NCBI RefSeq assembly: GCF_015624485.1 | Contig: NZ_CP061378.1 | Location: 1,798,001 to 1,862,000, forward strand | Length of the DNA: 64,000 nucleotides | Direction: 5' to 3' | DNA from: Bradyrhizobium genosp. L | GTDB taxonomy: Bacteria; Pseudomonadota; Alphaproteobacteria; Rhizobiales; Xanthobacteraceae | Part shown: in pieces, positions 45,130 to 54,214 of the stretch | How the letters are laid out: each line of letters opens with the position of its first letter | Position numbering within the stretch: position 1 is the first letter of the stretch | Notes under the pieces: generated by a model | Seen by the model: the letters and a program-made list of their open reading frames with translations, nothing else | Databases searched by the model: none | Told to the model about the DNA's origin: nothing | Program-made: the position numbers and the translations under genes

Positions 45130-47979
45130 TCATTGTCCCAGCCGCTCGATCAGGGCAGGCGCGTGCACCTGGTCGGCCTTGTAGTTGCCGGTCAGCGTGT
45201 ACATCACGATGTTGACCCCGGCGCGGAAGGCGAACTCGCGCTGCCGCGGCTCGCCCGGTGTCAGCGGCAGCATCGCCTGGCCGTCGGGGCGAATTGCCCA
45301 GGCGCCGGCGAGATCGTTCGAGGTGATGATGATCGGCGAGACGCCGTCGCCGCCGCGTGCCGGGCGCTTGTCGGCTTCCTCGTCCTCCTCGCGCGGCAGC
45401 GCCTCGACCCAGGTCTGGCCGGAGTTGAAGCGGCCGGGGAAGTCGCGCAGCAGATAGAACGTCTTGGTCAGCACGTGCTCGCGCGGCACCGGTTCGAGCT
45501 CGGGGACGTCGAGGGTGGACAGCAACTCGCGCAGCGTCTGCATCGCCGGCGTCTGCGATGGGCCGTCGTCGCCCGGCGGCGCCTCGACGGCGTCGCGGGT
45601 GTCGAACACCACGGTACCGCCCTGCTTCATGTAGGCGTCGATCTTGTTGATGGCGTCCTGCGGCGGTTTCGGCGCGCCCGGAACGATCGGCCAGTAGATC
45701 AGCGGGAAGAAGGCCAACTCGTCATGCGCGGGATCGATGCCGACGGGATCGCCGGCCTCGAGCGCGGTGCGCTGCGCCAGGAACAGCGTCAGTCCGGACA
45801 TCCCTGCCTTGACGATGGAATCGACGTCGGCATTGCCGGTCACGACATAAGCAAGCCGGGTCTGCGATGTCGCCTTGATGGCGAAGTCGTCGGCGCTGCT
45901 ATTGGCTCCGCTATTGCCGCTGTTGTTGTTGCTGCCCTGGGCATGCGTCGGCGCGGGCGCGAATGCCAACGCCGCGAGCACGACGGCGAACGCCAGCACC
46001 GCGGCTGCGGCCCGCCGCCGCAGCAGCGCGGCAAGGCCGCCGCCGAGCATCGCCACCACGATCGCGTCGACCAGGAACAGCGCCAGCGCCGTCGACAGCA
46101 TGATGCCGCGCAGGTCACGCGGCTCGGTGTTGGTGTAGGTCGCATGCCGCGCGCGCAGGCCCGAGATGTCGAGCGTCGCGATGCGGTCGGAGGCGGCGAG
46201 CGTGTTGACCGCGATCGGGCTCTCGGCCGTGCCGTAGAGACCGGGCGGATGCTCCGCGGTGCCGCGGTCGCGATAATCCGCCGGCATCGGCTTGGCGGTC
46301 GAGGGTGGCGGCCCGAACGCGCCGAATCCGTCGAGCGTGCGCAACGGCGCCACAGTCTCGGCGTTGGGATCGCTGGCGACACCGGGGCCGGGCTTCGAGG
46401 TGTAGCCGGACATGTCGACCAGCCGCCGCAGCATCTCGACGAAGGTGCCGGACATCGGCAAGTCCGACCAGCGCATGTCGGCGCCGACATGGAACAGGCT
46501 GATCACGCCCTTGCCCTGATGCTCGCCGGTGACCAGCGGCGTGCCGTCTTCCAGCGACGCCCAGCTCTTGGTCGCGAGCACGGCGTCGGGCTCGGCCAGC
46601 ACCTGACGATTGACGGTGATGTCCTTCGGCACGGCGAGGCCGGCGAACGGACCGTCGGCCGCGAACGAGGCCATGTGCTGCGGCTTTTCCCAGGTCAGGC
46701 TGCCGCCGAGCGTGCGGCCGCCCTTGCGCAATTTGACCGGCACGAGGTCGTCATCGGCCTGCGCCAAACGAGGGCCGGCGAAGCGCACCAGCACGCCACC
46801 CTGATCGATCCAGGCGTTGAGGCGGTCGCGGATCTCCGGCGACAGCGTGCCGACGTCGGCCATCACGATCATCGGCAGGCGCTGGTCGAGGAACTGGGCG
46901 ATCGCCTGCTGCGGCGCGCCGCGGTCCCCCAACCTGACATCGGCGAATGGCGACAGCGCGCGGGAGAGATAGAAGGTCGAGGCCAGCAGCGGCTGCGCGG
47001 TGTCGGCGCTCGAGCCCGAGACCACGCCGATGGCGCGGCGGCGCCAGCGCCGGTCGAGCAATTGCACGGCGCCGGCCGAATGCTCGCTTGCGATCTCGAG
47101 CCGGGAGATGTCGTTGCGCAGCTCGACCGGAAGATCGAACGCAGCTTCAGTCTCGCGCGCGTCGGGGCCGAATGCGTAGCGCGCCTCGCCGATCGGAGAG
47201 CCCTTGGCGTCGAGCGCGCGCACCGTGCCGGCCGCGATCCCGCCCTCGGTGCGCAGCACCTTGACCGTCATCTTGGCGGCAGCGTTCTCGGCCGCGACGA
47301 GCGCGTGCGCCGGCGGCGCGCCGCCCGCATAGATCGTCAGGTTGCGGCCCTCGATCACCTTGCCGAGTCCTTCGGTGAATTCGCTGCCGCGGCCGGTGTC
47401 GATGCCATCGGACAGCCAGACCACGTCGCAGTCGCCGGTCGATTTCAGGAAACGTCCGAGCGGTGCCAGGGTTTCGACGCGGTCGATCGAGTAGGGTTTT
47501 GGCGCGAGCTGGCGCAGCGCGACCCGTGCGGCGCCGGCCGGCATCAGCGTGATGTCGCGCGCGGGCTCCGACAGCGGCACCAGCGCGACGCCGCGGCGGT
47601 CGCTGTCGGCATCGGTGATCAATTCGTCGGCGGCCCTGATCCGCGCGTCCCAGCTCGACGCGGCGCTCCAGCCGTCATCGAGCAGGATCACCAGCGGCTG
47701 CTTGCTGGCGGCAACGCCGGTCTGCGGATTCCAGATCGGGCCGGCGGCGGCGAGAATGACGAGCGCAGCAGCGGCGAGCCTGAGCAGGGTCAGCCACCAC
47801 GGTGTGCGCTGTGGCGTCTCCTCCTTCGGCGCGATGTCGAACAAGAGCCGAGTCGGCGGGAATTCGACGCGCCGCGGCCGCGGCGGCATGACGCGGAGCA
47901 ACCACCACAGCACCGGCAGGCTGACCAGCCCCAGCAGCAGCAACGGTTCGGCAAACGAGAGGGGAAGGCCCGCGATCAT
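45130..47979 (-). CDS. BatA / DUF4159 domain membrane protein
   Basis: A 949-residue inner-membrane protein. It starts with the BatA-type N-terminus (LSFAEPLLLLGLVSLPVLWWLLRVMPPRPRRVEFPPTRLLFD), followed by a vWA-like segment (PLVILLDDGWSAASSWDARIRAADELI). Central membrane helices lie near residues 615-660. The C-terminal DUF4159 domain runs from RLAYVVTGNADVDSIVKAGMSGL through IYWPIV to GGTVVFDTRDA. It overlaps the DUF58 gene by 4 bases. It belongs to a MoxR-associated operon; the substrate of the system is unknown. Confidence 0.87.
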   Translation of the reverse strand: MIAGLPLSFAEPLLLLGLVSLPVLWWLLRVMPPRPRRVEFPPTRLLFDIAPKEETPQRTPWWLTLLRLAAAALVILAAAGPIWNPQTGVAASKQPLVILLDDGWSAASSWDARIRAADELITDADSDRRGVALVPLSEPARDITLMPAGAARVALRQLAPKPYSIDRVETLAPLGRFLKSTGDCDVVWLSDGIDTGRGSEFTEGLGKVIEGRNLTIYAGGAPPAHALVAAENAAAKMTVKVLRTEGGIAAGTVRALDAKGSPIGEARYAFGPDARETEAAFDLPVELRNDISRLEIASEHSAGAVQLLDRRWRRRAIGVVSGSSADTAQPLLASTFYLSRALSPFADVRLGDRGAPQQAIAQFLDQRLPMIVMADVGTLSPEIRDRLNAWIDQGGVLVRFAGPRLAQADDDLVPVKLRKGGRTLGGSLTWEKPQHMASFAADGPFAGLAVPKDITVNRQVLAEPDAVLATKSWASLEDGTPLVTGEHQGKGVISLFHVGADMRWSDLPMSGTFVEMLRRLVDMSGYTSKPGPGVASDPNAETVAPLRTLDGFGAFGPPPSTAKPMPADYRDRGTAEHPPGLYGTAESPIAVNTLAASDRIATLDISGLRARHATYTNTEPRDLRGIMLSTALALFLVDAIVVAMLGGGLAALLRRRAAAAVLAFAVVLAALAFAPAPTHAQGSNNNSGNSGANSSADDFAIKATSQTRLAYVVTGNADVDSIVKAGMSGLTLFLAQRTALEAGDPVGIDPAHDELAFFPLIYWPIVPGAPKPPQDAINKIDAYMKQGGTVVFDTRDAVEAPPGDDGPSQTPAMQTLRELLSTLDVPELEPVPREHVLTKTFYLLRDFPGRFNSGQTWVEALPREEDEEADKRPARGGDGVSPIIITSNDLAGAWAIRPDGQAMLPLTPGEPRQREFAFRAGVNIVMYTLTGNYKADQVHAPALIERLGQ

Positions 47980-48917
47980 GCGCTGCGTCCCGCCTTGACG
48001 GCCGAGCGGCCGCCCTTGTTCACCATCATGCCGGCATGCAGGAACAGCAGCAGCTCGGCGGCGGAGCGGCTGGTGGTGTGGGTCGAGAACAGCCAGTCGA
48101 GCCGGCCGGTCTCGGCGCGGATCTGGTCGCGATGCAGCGCGACGCGGGCGACATAGTCGGCGGCCCAGCTCTCGGCGCGGCCTGCGGTGATGACGCTGCC
48201 GGCCTCCGGCTCGACGAACTCGACGCGACCGGAATAGGGGAAGGTTTCTTCCGCGGGATCGACGATCTGCACCAGCGTGCCATGCGCGCCCGACGAAGCG
48301 AGCCCGGCCAGCATGGTCTTGATCTCGGGCAACGGCGACCAGAAGTCGGACAGCACGACGATCTCGGCGAGCGACGACGGCACGAAGGAGGGCGGCAGGC
48401 TGGCGCGCGTCGCCTCGTCATGCAGCATCGCCTGCGCCATCTTGTCGATCACGGCGCGGCTGCCGGTCGGATGCATCAGGCCGGGAATGCCGACGCGTTC
48501 GCCGCCGGCGACCAGCAGTTCGGCGAGCGCGAAAGCCGTAATCAGGCCGCGCTCGAGCTTGCTGTCGCGAGCATCGCGGGAAGCAAAGGCCATCGAGGGC
48601 GAGCGGTCGGGCCAGATCCAGACGGTGTGCGCGGCCTCCCATTCCTGCTCGCGGACATAGAGGTGGTCGTCGCGCCCGGAGCGGCGCCAGTCGACGCGCT
48701 GCGCGGGCTCGCCGGAAACGAAGCGGCGATACTGCCAAAAGCTCTCGCCGGCGCCGGCGCGGCGGCGGCCATGCAGGCCGTGGATGACGTTGGCGGCGAT
48801 ACGGCGGGCCTCAAGCACCAGGCGCGGCAGCGACGCGGCGAGCGTTCGGCTCTCGCCATCGGCACGTCGGACCGCAAGGATCTCCTCTTTCAGGTGCCTG
48901 TCTTCGGCGGCCATCAA
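47976..48917 (-). CDS. DUF58 domain protein
   Basis: A 313-residue cytoplasmic protein of the MoxR-associated DUF58 family. The signature GRRRAGAGESFWQYRRFVSGEPAQRVDWRRSGRDDHLYVREQEWEAAHTVWIWPDRSPSM includes the vWA-like MIDAS start (DRSPSM in place of DxSxS). It overlaps its neighbours by 4 bases on each side, showing tight translational coupling. It probably works with the MoxR ATPase in chaperone-like metal insertion or complex maturation. Confidence 0.9.
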   Translation of the reverse strand: MMAAEDRHLKEEILAVRRADGESRTLAASLPRLVLEARRIAANVIHGLHGRRRAGAGESFWQYRRFVSGEPAQRVDWRRSGRDDHLYVREQEWEAAHTVWIWPDRSPSMAFASRDARDSKLERGLITAFALAELLVAGGERVGIPGLMHPTGSRAVIDKMAQAMLHDEATRASLPPSFVPSSLAEIVVLSDFWSPLPEIKTMLAGLASSGAHGTLVQIVDPAEETFPYSGRVEFVEPEAGSVITAGRAESWAADYVARVALHRDQIRAETGRLDWLFSTHTTSRSAAELLLFLHAGMMVNKGGRSAVKAGRSA

Positions 48918-49918
48918 CCGATCCGCGTCTTCAACTGCTTGATCACGTCGGGAATGGTGCGGCCCTCGGCGCGCGCCGCGAAGGTCAGCGCCATGCGGTG
49001 CTTGAGGATGGGTTCGGCGAGATCGAGCACGTCGTCGATCGAGGGCGCGAGCCGGCCGTCGAGCAGTGCGCGGGCGCGCACCGCGAGCATCAGCGACTGG
49101 CTGGCGCGGGGACCCGGTCCCCAGGCGATCAGCTTGCCGGCTTCGCCGCCGTCCGGGCCGGGACGCGCGGCCCGGACCAGCGACAGGATCGCCTCGACCA
49201 CGGAATCGCCGACCGGCAGGCGGCGCACCAGCCGCTGCGCCGCGAGCAGCGTCTCGGCATTCATCGACGGCTTGGCCGAGGTTTCCTCGGCACCGGTGGT
49301 CTCGAACAGGATGCGCCGCTCGGCGTCGCGATCGGGATAGTCGACGTCGATTTCCATCAGGAAGCGGTCGAGCTGCGCTTCGGGCAACGGATAGGTGCCT
49401 TCCTGCTCCAGCGGGTTCTGCGTCGCCAGCACGTGGAATGGCTTTGGCAAATCATGCCGCGCGCCGGCAATGGTGATGTGCTGCTCCTGCATGGCTTGCA
49501 GCAGCGCCGATTGCGTGCGCGGGCTGGCGCGGTTGATCTCGTCGGCCATCAAGAGCTGCGCGAACACCGGACCGGAGAGGAAGCGGAACGAACGCTTGCC
49601 GGCCGAGCTCTCGTCGAGCACCTCGGCGCCGAGAATGTCCGACGGCATCAGGTCGGGCGTGAACTGGATGCGCTTGGCGTCGAGCCCGAGCGTGACGCCG
49701 AGGGTTTCGACCAGCTTTGTCTTCGCAAGGCCGGGGACGCCGATCAGCAGTGCATGACCGCCAGACAGGATCGTGACCAACGTGTTCTCGATCACCTGGT
49801 CCTGGCCGAAGATGACCGTCGACACCGCCTCCTTGGCGGCCCGGATCTGGCCGGCGACCTGCTCGGCCGAACGGACGATCACATCCTCCAGTTTCTCGAC
49901 GCTGTCTGCACCGGCCAT
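48914..49918 (-). CDS. MoxR-family AAA+ ATPase
   Basis: A 334-residue ATPase. Motifs: Walker A-like GVPGLAKTKL, Walker B LLMADEINRASPRTQSALLQAMQE, sensor ATQNPLEQEGTYPLPEAQLDRFLM, which is near-invariant in MoxR. AAGGAG lies 8 bases before ATG 49918; ATG 49966 would add 16 residues and cannot be excluded. As first gene of the operon, it probably acts as the chaperone motor for the DUF58/DUF4159 partners. Confidence 0.93.
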   Translation of the reverse strand: MAGADSVEKLEDVIVRSAEQVAGQIRAAKEAVSTVIFGQDQVIENTLVTILSGGHALLIGVPGLAKTKLVETLGVTLGLDAKRIQFTPDLMPSDILGAEVLDESSAGKRSFRFLSGPVFAQLLMADEINRASPRTQSALLQAMQEQHITIAGARHDLPKPFHVLATQNPLEQEGTYPLPEAQLDRFLMEIDVDYPDRDAERRILFETTGAEETSAKPSMNAETLLAAQRLVRRLPVGDSVVEAILSLVRAARPGPDGGEAGKLIAWGPGPRASQSLMLAVRARALLDGRLAPSIDDVLDLAEPILKHRMALTFAARAEGRTIPDVIKQLKTRIG

Positions 49919-50162
49919 TCGGTCCGCTCCTTCGCGTTGACGGCGCGGATTCTGGCGCGTCGTCATGTCATGGCCCTCATGCTAAACCTGTGCGAAGGCC
50001 GTGTATTCGTTGAATTAAACTATCCCCACCTTATCGGCATTTCAGGGTATGAACGGCATCACGATGTGGCGAGAACGACGTCCCGACCACATCTCGAGAT
50101 ACGTGCACCAAACGTGCCAGATTGCGGGCAGGAAACGTCAAAGCGAAACTTGAAGGCAAACA

Positions 50163-50819
50163 ATGGCGAAGCAAGGGCAAACCGAATCCGCCAGTGAAAC
50201 CACGGGCCTTGGAAACACGGGCCTCGGAAACAAGGGTCTGGAAGGCCTCACCGCTGCCGCCAACCAGGCTGCGACATCGGGTTCGACCGGACGAAAAGGC
50301 CTGCCTCCGGTGCATCTGTGGAATCCGCCGTTCTGCGGCGACCTCGACATGCGAATCGCCTCCGACGGCACCTGGTTCTACATGGGAACGCCGATCGGCC
50401 GGGCAGCACTGGTGCGGCTGTTCTCCACCATCCTGAAGCGCGAGGACGGCAAGCACTTTCTCGTGACGCCGGTGGAGAAGGTCGGCATCCGCGTCGATGA
50501 CGCGCCGTTCCTGGCGGTGGAAATGCAGACGCAGCACGATGCGCGCGGCCGGCTGCTCAGGTTCCGCACCAATGTCGACGACTGGGTCGATTGCGAGCAG
50601 GATCACGGCCTCAGATTCGAGAAAGCCGCCGACGGCGGGCTGACGCCCTATCTGCATGTCCGCGCCGACCTCTGGGCCAAGGTCACCCGTGCGCTCTATT
50701 ACGACCTGGTTGACATGGGCGAGGAGCGGATGGTCGATGGTCAGGAAATGTTCGGAATCGAATCCGGCGGCGCGTTCTTCGCGATGGCGGATGCGCAGCA
50801 GGTGAGGGACGCACGTTGA
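50163..50819 (+). CDS. DUF1285 family protein
   Basis: A 218-residue protein. An N-terminal low-complexity segment (TGLGNTGLGNKGLEGL) precedes the DUF1285 domain (LWNPPFCGDLDMRIASDGTWFYMGTPIGRAALVRLFSTILKREDGKHFLVTPVEKVGIRVDDAPFLAV). Function is unknown. It overlaps the following Nudix gene by 4 bases (TTGA) and starts a run of four coupled genes ending with the CCA-adding enzyme. Confidence 0.88.
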   Translation: MAKQGQTESASETTGLGNTGLGNKGLEGLTAAANQAATSGSTGRKGLPPVHLWNPPFCGDLDMRIASDGTWFYMGTPIGRAALVRLFSTILKREDGKHFLVTPVEKVGIRVDDAPFLAVEMQTQHDARGRLLRFRTNVDDWVDCEQDHGLRFEKAADGGLTPYLHVRADLWAKVTRALYYDLVDMGEERMVDGQEMFGIESGGAFFAMADAQQVRDAR

Positions 50820-51487
50820 ACGAACCGTTGCTGAATGTGAGGCCGGCGACGATCAGCTCGACGGAGTTCTTTGCGCGGGCCCGCGCGCGGCTCGATTTCG
50901 AGGTGCCGCCGGGCCTGTTTGATCCGCATATTATTCCGCGCACCGGGGATTCCGGCAACGACCGCATGCTCGAGATCGTCGCCAAGGAGCAGCCGGTGCG
51001 GCCGGCCGCGGTGCTGATCCCGGTGGTCGATCGTCCCGAGCCGACGGTGCTGCTGACGCAGCGCTCGCCGCATCTGTCGAGCCATGCCGGCCAGATCTCG
51101 TTTCCCGGCGGCAAGATCGACGCCACCGACGCCTCGCCGCTCGATGCCGCGCTGCGCGAGGCCTGCGAAGAGGTCGGGCTGAAGCGGGAGTTCATCGAGC
51201 CGGTCGGCTATCTCGATCTCTACGGCACCGCGTTCGGCTTCCGCATCCTGCCGACGGTCGCCAAGGTGAAGCCGGGCTTCACCTTGAAAATCAACGAGGC
51301 CGAGGTCGTCGACGCCTTCGAGGTGCCGCTGGCATTCCTGATGAATCCGGAGAATCACCAGATCCACACCAAGGAATTCCGCGGCATGGACCGCTCCTAT
51401 TACGCGATGCCGTTCGCCGAGCGCTACATCTGGGGCGCCACCGCGGGCATCCTGCGCGTGCTGTATGAGCGGATCTATCTGTCATGA
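50816..51487 (+). CDS. Nudix hydrolase, CoA pyrophosphatase-like
   Basis: A 223-residue enzyme. The Nudix box is GGKIDATDASPLDAALREACEEVGL, preceded by LLTQRSPHLSSHAGQISFPGG, the NuCoA motif context typical of CoA pyrophosphatases (NudL/YeaB). It is predicted to split coenzyme A into 3',5'-ADP and 4'-phosphopantetheine. The start is TTG 50816, coupled to the DUF1285 stop. Its stop overlaps the next gene by ATGA. Confidence 0.88.
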   Translation: MNEPLLNVRPATISSTEFFARARARLDFEVPPGLFDPHIIPRTGDSGNDRMLEIVAKEQPVRPAAVLIPVVDRPEPTVLLTQRSPHLSSHAGQISFPGGKIDATDASPLDAALREACEEVGLKREFIEPVGYLDLYGTAFGFRILPTVAKVKPGFTLKINEAEVVDAFEVPLAFLMNPENHQIHTKEFRGMDRSYYAMPFAERYIWGATAGILRVLYERIYLS

Positions 51488-51747
51488 TCCGCACGGTATT
51501 GACCGAGATCGGAGTCTTCCTGATCCCATTCGCGGTCTATGCCGTCTTCCTGATCGCGACGCGGTCGGGCGTGACCTTGCCGGCGTCGTGGCCGCTCGAC
51601 ATGCTGACCAAGCTGACGCTCGCTGCGCTGGTGCTGGTCGTCGCAAGCTTCATCCTGCTCGCCGAATACACCGGTGCGCCGCCGAACTCGACCTACGTAC
51701 CTGCCCATATCGAGAACGGCAGGCTGGTGCCGGGAGTTGAGCGATGA
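51484..51747 (+). CDS. Small membrane protein (DUF6111-like)
   Basis: An 87-residue protein with two membrane helices (TEIGVFLIPFAVYAVFLIATR and LTLAALVLVVASFILLAEYTG) and a conserved C-terminus PPNSTYVPAHIENGRLVPGV. It is sandwiched with 4-base overlaps between the CoA pyrophosphatase and CCA-adding enzyme genes. This order is recurrent in Rhizobiales. Function is unknown. Confidence 0.82.
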   Translation: MIRTVLTEIGVFLIPFAVYAVFLIATRSGVTLPASWPLDMLTKLTLAALVLVVASFILLAEYTGAPPNSTYVPAHIENGRLVPGVER

Positions 51748-53000
51748 GCGAGGTGCGCCTGCTGTCCGACGCGCCGTGGCTCGCTGTGGGGCCGGCTTCG
51801 CGCGTGCTCGCGCTGCTCAATGCCGATGGCGAGGAGGCGCGGGTGATCGGCGGCGCGGTGCGCAACGCGTTGATGCGGATTCCGCTCGGCGACATCGACA
51901 TCGCCACCACGGCGCTGCCCGACGAGGTGGTCCGTCGCGCCAAGCGGGCCAACGTCAAGAGCGTGCCGACCGGGATCGAGCACGGCACCGTGACCCTGGT
52001 GGTCGAGGGCCTGCCGTTCGAGGTGACGACCTTGCGCGAGGACACCGAGACCTATGGCCGCAAGGCGAAGGTCACGTTCGGCCGCGACTGGGTGCGCGAC
52101 GCCGAAAGGCGCGATTTCACCATCAACGGCCTGTCGGTCGACGCCGAGGGCGTCGTGCATGATCACGTCGGCGGCCTCGCCGATATCGAGGCGCGGCGGG
52201 TACGCTTCATCGGCGATCCCGCGCAGCGGATCGCCGAGGACTACCTGCGCATCCTGCGCTTCTTCCGTTTCCACGCGGCCTATGGCGAGGGGGCGGCCGA
52301 TCGCGACGGCTATCTCGCCTGCATCGGCGGGCGTGACGGGCTGGCCGAACTCTCGGCCGAGCGCATTCGCATGGAGATGCTCAAGCTCGTGGTCGCCGAT
52401 GGCGCCGCGGCTGCGGCGGTTGCGATGGCCGATGGCGGGCTGCTGCTGCCGCTGTTCGGCGGCGTCGCCTATACCGGGCCGTTCGCGGCGATGATCGAGA
52501 TCGAGCGCTTGATGGAGCTGGCGCCGAGCCCGATGCGCAGGCTCGCGGCACTGACGGTCGCCGTGACCGAGGACGCGCGGCGCATCGCGGGCCGGCTGCG
52601 GCTGTCGAACGCCGAGGCCAAGGCGCTGGACTCGATGGGGCACCGCTGGTGGCGCCTGCCCGGCATGGACGAGGCGCATGCCAAGCGCCGGCTCTACCGG
52701 CTCGACGAGGCGCCCTATCGCGACCGCCTGCTGCTGGCCTGGGCGCGCACCGGGGCGAGCGGTGACGTCGAGCACTGGCGCGCGCTCGCCACGCTGCCGC
52801 AGCGCTGGCGTGCGCCGCATTTTCCGTTGCGGGCGTCGGATTTCATCGCGCGCGGCATCGCCGAAGGACCGGCGCTCGGCCATGTGCTGACCCTGGCCGA
52901 GGATGCCTGGCTTGCGGCGGATTTTCCGCTGGAGCCGAAAATCCTGTCTGACATCGCCGACCAGACCGTCGCGCGTTTCACCCGCGATCATCGGCTCTGA
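51744..53000 (+). CDS. cca: CCA tRNA nucleotidyltransferase / poly(A) polymerase family
   Basis: A 418-residue class II nucleotidyltransferase that adds or repairs the 3' CCA end of tRNA. The head domain shows ARVIGGAVRNALMRIPLGDIDIATTALPDEV (GG..R and DxD metal ligands). The RRDFTINGLSVDAEG motif, EDYLRILRFFRFHAAYG and the tail helices follow. PcnB-type poly(A) polymerases share the fold, but gene context and length favour CCA activity. It is the last gene of a four-gene coupled run. Confidence 0.92.
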   Translation: MSEVRLLSDAPWLAVGPASRVLALLNADGEEARVIGGAVRNALMRIPLGDIDIATTALPDEVVRRAKRANVKSVPTGIEHGTVTLVVEGLPFEVTTLREDTETYGRKAKVTFGRDWVRDAERRDFTINGLSVDAEGVVHDHVGGLADIEARRVRFIGDPAQRIAEDYLRILRFFRFHAAYGEGAADRDGYLACIGGRDGLAELSAERIRMEMLKLVVADGAAAAAVAMADGGLLLPLFGGVAYTGPFAAMIEIERLMELAPSPMRRLAALTVAVTEDARRIAGRLRLSNAEAKALDSMGHRWWRLPGMDEAHAKRRLYRLDEAPYRDRLLLAWARTGASGDVEHWRALATLPQRWRAPHFPLRASDFIARGIAEGPALGHVLTLAEDAWLAADFPLEPKILSDIADQTVARFTRDHRL

Positions 53001-53030
53001 GTTTGCTCACCGGTCGGCAATCGGCCGCAA

Positions 53031-53066
53031 CGATGCTGCCCCGCGCGCACGCGTCAGGCAGCATCG
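53031..53066. terminator. Bidirectional hairpin between cca and the YodC-like gene
   Basis: CGATGCTGCC (53031-53040) pairs perfectly with GGCAGCATCG (53057-53066). It sits between two convergent genes; the loop is 16 bases and no T-run is present. Confidence 0.6.
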
Positions 53067-53078
53067 CGCCGAGGGATA

Positions 53079-53357
53079 TTACGCGGCCTTGCGCTTCTTC
53101 TTGCGGTCGCCGTCGTCGTCTTCGTCCTCGTCGTCCTCTTCTTCCTCGTCGTCATCCTCGTCTTCGTCGTCGTCCTCTTCGTCGTCTTCCGGATCGAGCT
53201 CGGTCGATTCCAGTGCGACGAGCGGCAACGTTTCGCGAAACAGATCGCCGTCGACACCCATCCACAGGCACTCGACGTTCTCTTCGTTGACTTCCACCAC
53301 CGTCAGCGGATGACCGCCGGATTTCAGAATGACGACGTCGCCAGGTTTCAGTTCCAT
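53079..53357 (-). CDS. YodC/DUF2158 protein with long acidic tail
   Basis: A 92-residue protein. The first 50 residues (MELKPGDVVILKSGGHPLTVVE.. VECLWMG) form the small DUF2158 SH3-like barrel. The remainder is almost entirely Asp/Glu (ELDPEDDEEDDDEDED) ended by DRKKKRKAA. The DNA is a long run of GAN codons. Acidic tails occur in chaperone- or nucleic-acid-mimic proteins; here the role is unknown. Confidence 0.8.
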   Translation of the reverse strand: MELKPGDVVILKSGGHPLTVVEVNEENVECLWMGVDGDLFRETLPLVALESTELDPEDDEEDDDEDEDDDEEEEDDEDEDDDGDRKKKRKAA

Positions 53358-53473
53358 GATCTTCCTCCGCGCTTGATGACGCGGGACGGGAAGCTAGCGG
53401 CCTGTGATGACAGCCCGATCACGGCCGACGCTCTGCGCGGCGGATTAAGGTGGAAAACAATCCGCCGGCGGCG

Positions 53474-54214
53474 CTATTTGCGCGGGGCCGGAACCAGTTC
53501 GGTCAGCGAACGGATGATGCGGTCGGGCTTGATCGTCGATCCCTCCGGCAGGCCGACGCCATGCACGTCCATCCAGATCGCATAGATGCCAAGCCGCTGC
53601 GGCGCCACGACTTCCCATTCCAGATTGTCGCCGATCATCCAGGTGTCTTCGGCGGTGACGCCGAGCGCGTCCATGGCGTGCAGATAGGCGCGCTCCTCCG
53701 GCTTGCCGAAGCCGTGCTCGCCCTCGATCTGGATATGGTCGAAGCGATGGCTGAGCGCGAAGCGCTCGACCTTGGCGCGCTGCATGTCGGCGTTGCCATT
53801 GGTGACCAGCGCGAGCTTGACGCCGAGCGCCTTGAACGCGTCGATCGCCTCATGCGCGCCGGGGAAGACGAACATCTCCTCCTCGCGAAACGTCGTAAAG
53901 CGATCGGCGATGCGGTCAGCGAGATCGGCCGGCAGCGCGCGGTGGCCGGCCGCCGCAAGCGCGGCAAATCCGCCCCTGACGGTGAGGCGGCGTGCTTCGG
54001 CGAGCCTGATCCGCCAGATCGGCTCCGCGGTCGACCAGAATTCTCGCGCTGACGCCAGCAGCGCGGTCGCGACCTGATCCGGGGGCAGGGGCGCCAGTTC
54101 AGCGGCGAACTCGGTGGCGATCGCGTTCCAGGCGATCTCGGGGCGGCCATAGGCCGACAGGATGGTGTCATCCATGTCGATCAGCATCGCGCGCGGCAGG
54201 TCGGTCACGGCCAT
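53474..54214 (-). CDS. HAD-superfamily hydrolase
   Basis: A 246-residue phosphatase-like enzyme. Motif I is [12 protein letters not shown] (DxDxT), motif [10 protein letters not shown], and motif [12 protein letters not shown] with the catalytic lysine in [10 protein letters not shown]. The cap is helical. The substrate is unknown. It overlaps hemF by 10 bases and is the last gene of the leftward run trmL-queE-queD-hemF. Confidence 0.88.
   Translation of the reverse strand: MAVTDLPRAMLIDMDDTILSAYGRPEIAWNAIATEFAAELAPLPPDQVATALLASAREFWSTAEPIWRIRLAEARRLTVRGGFAALAAAGHRALPADLADRIADRFTTFREEEMFVFPGAHEAIDAFKALGVKLALVTNGNADMQRAKVERFALSHRFDHIQIEGEHGFGKPEERAYLHAMDALGVTAEDTWMIGDNLEWEVVAPQRLGIYAIWMDVHGVGLPEGSTIKPDRIIRSLTELVPAPRK

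Noticed and set aside
45124..48156. A 1010-codon open frame on the plus strand
   Set aside because: It is antisense to the DUF4159 and DUF58 genes, which have full domain matches and translational coupling. Composition is shadow-like.
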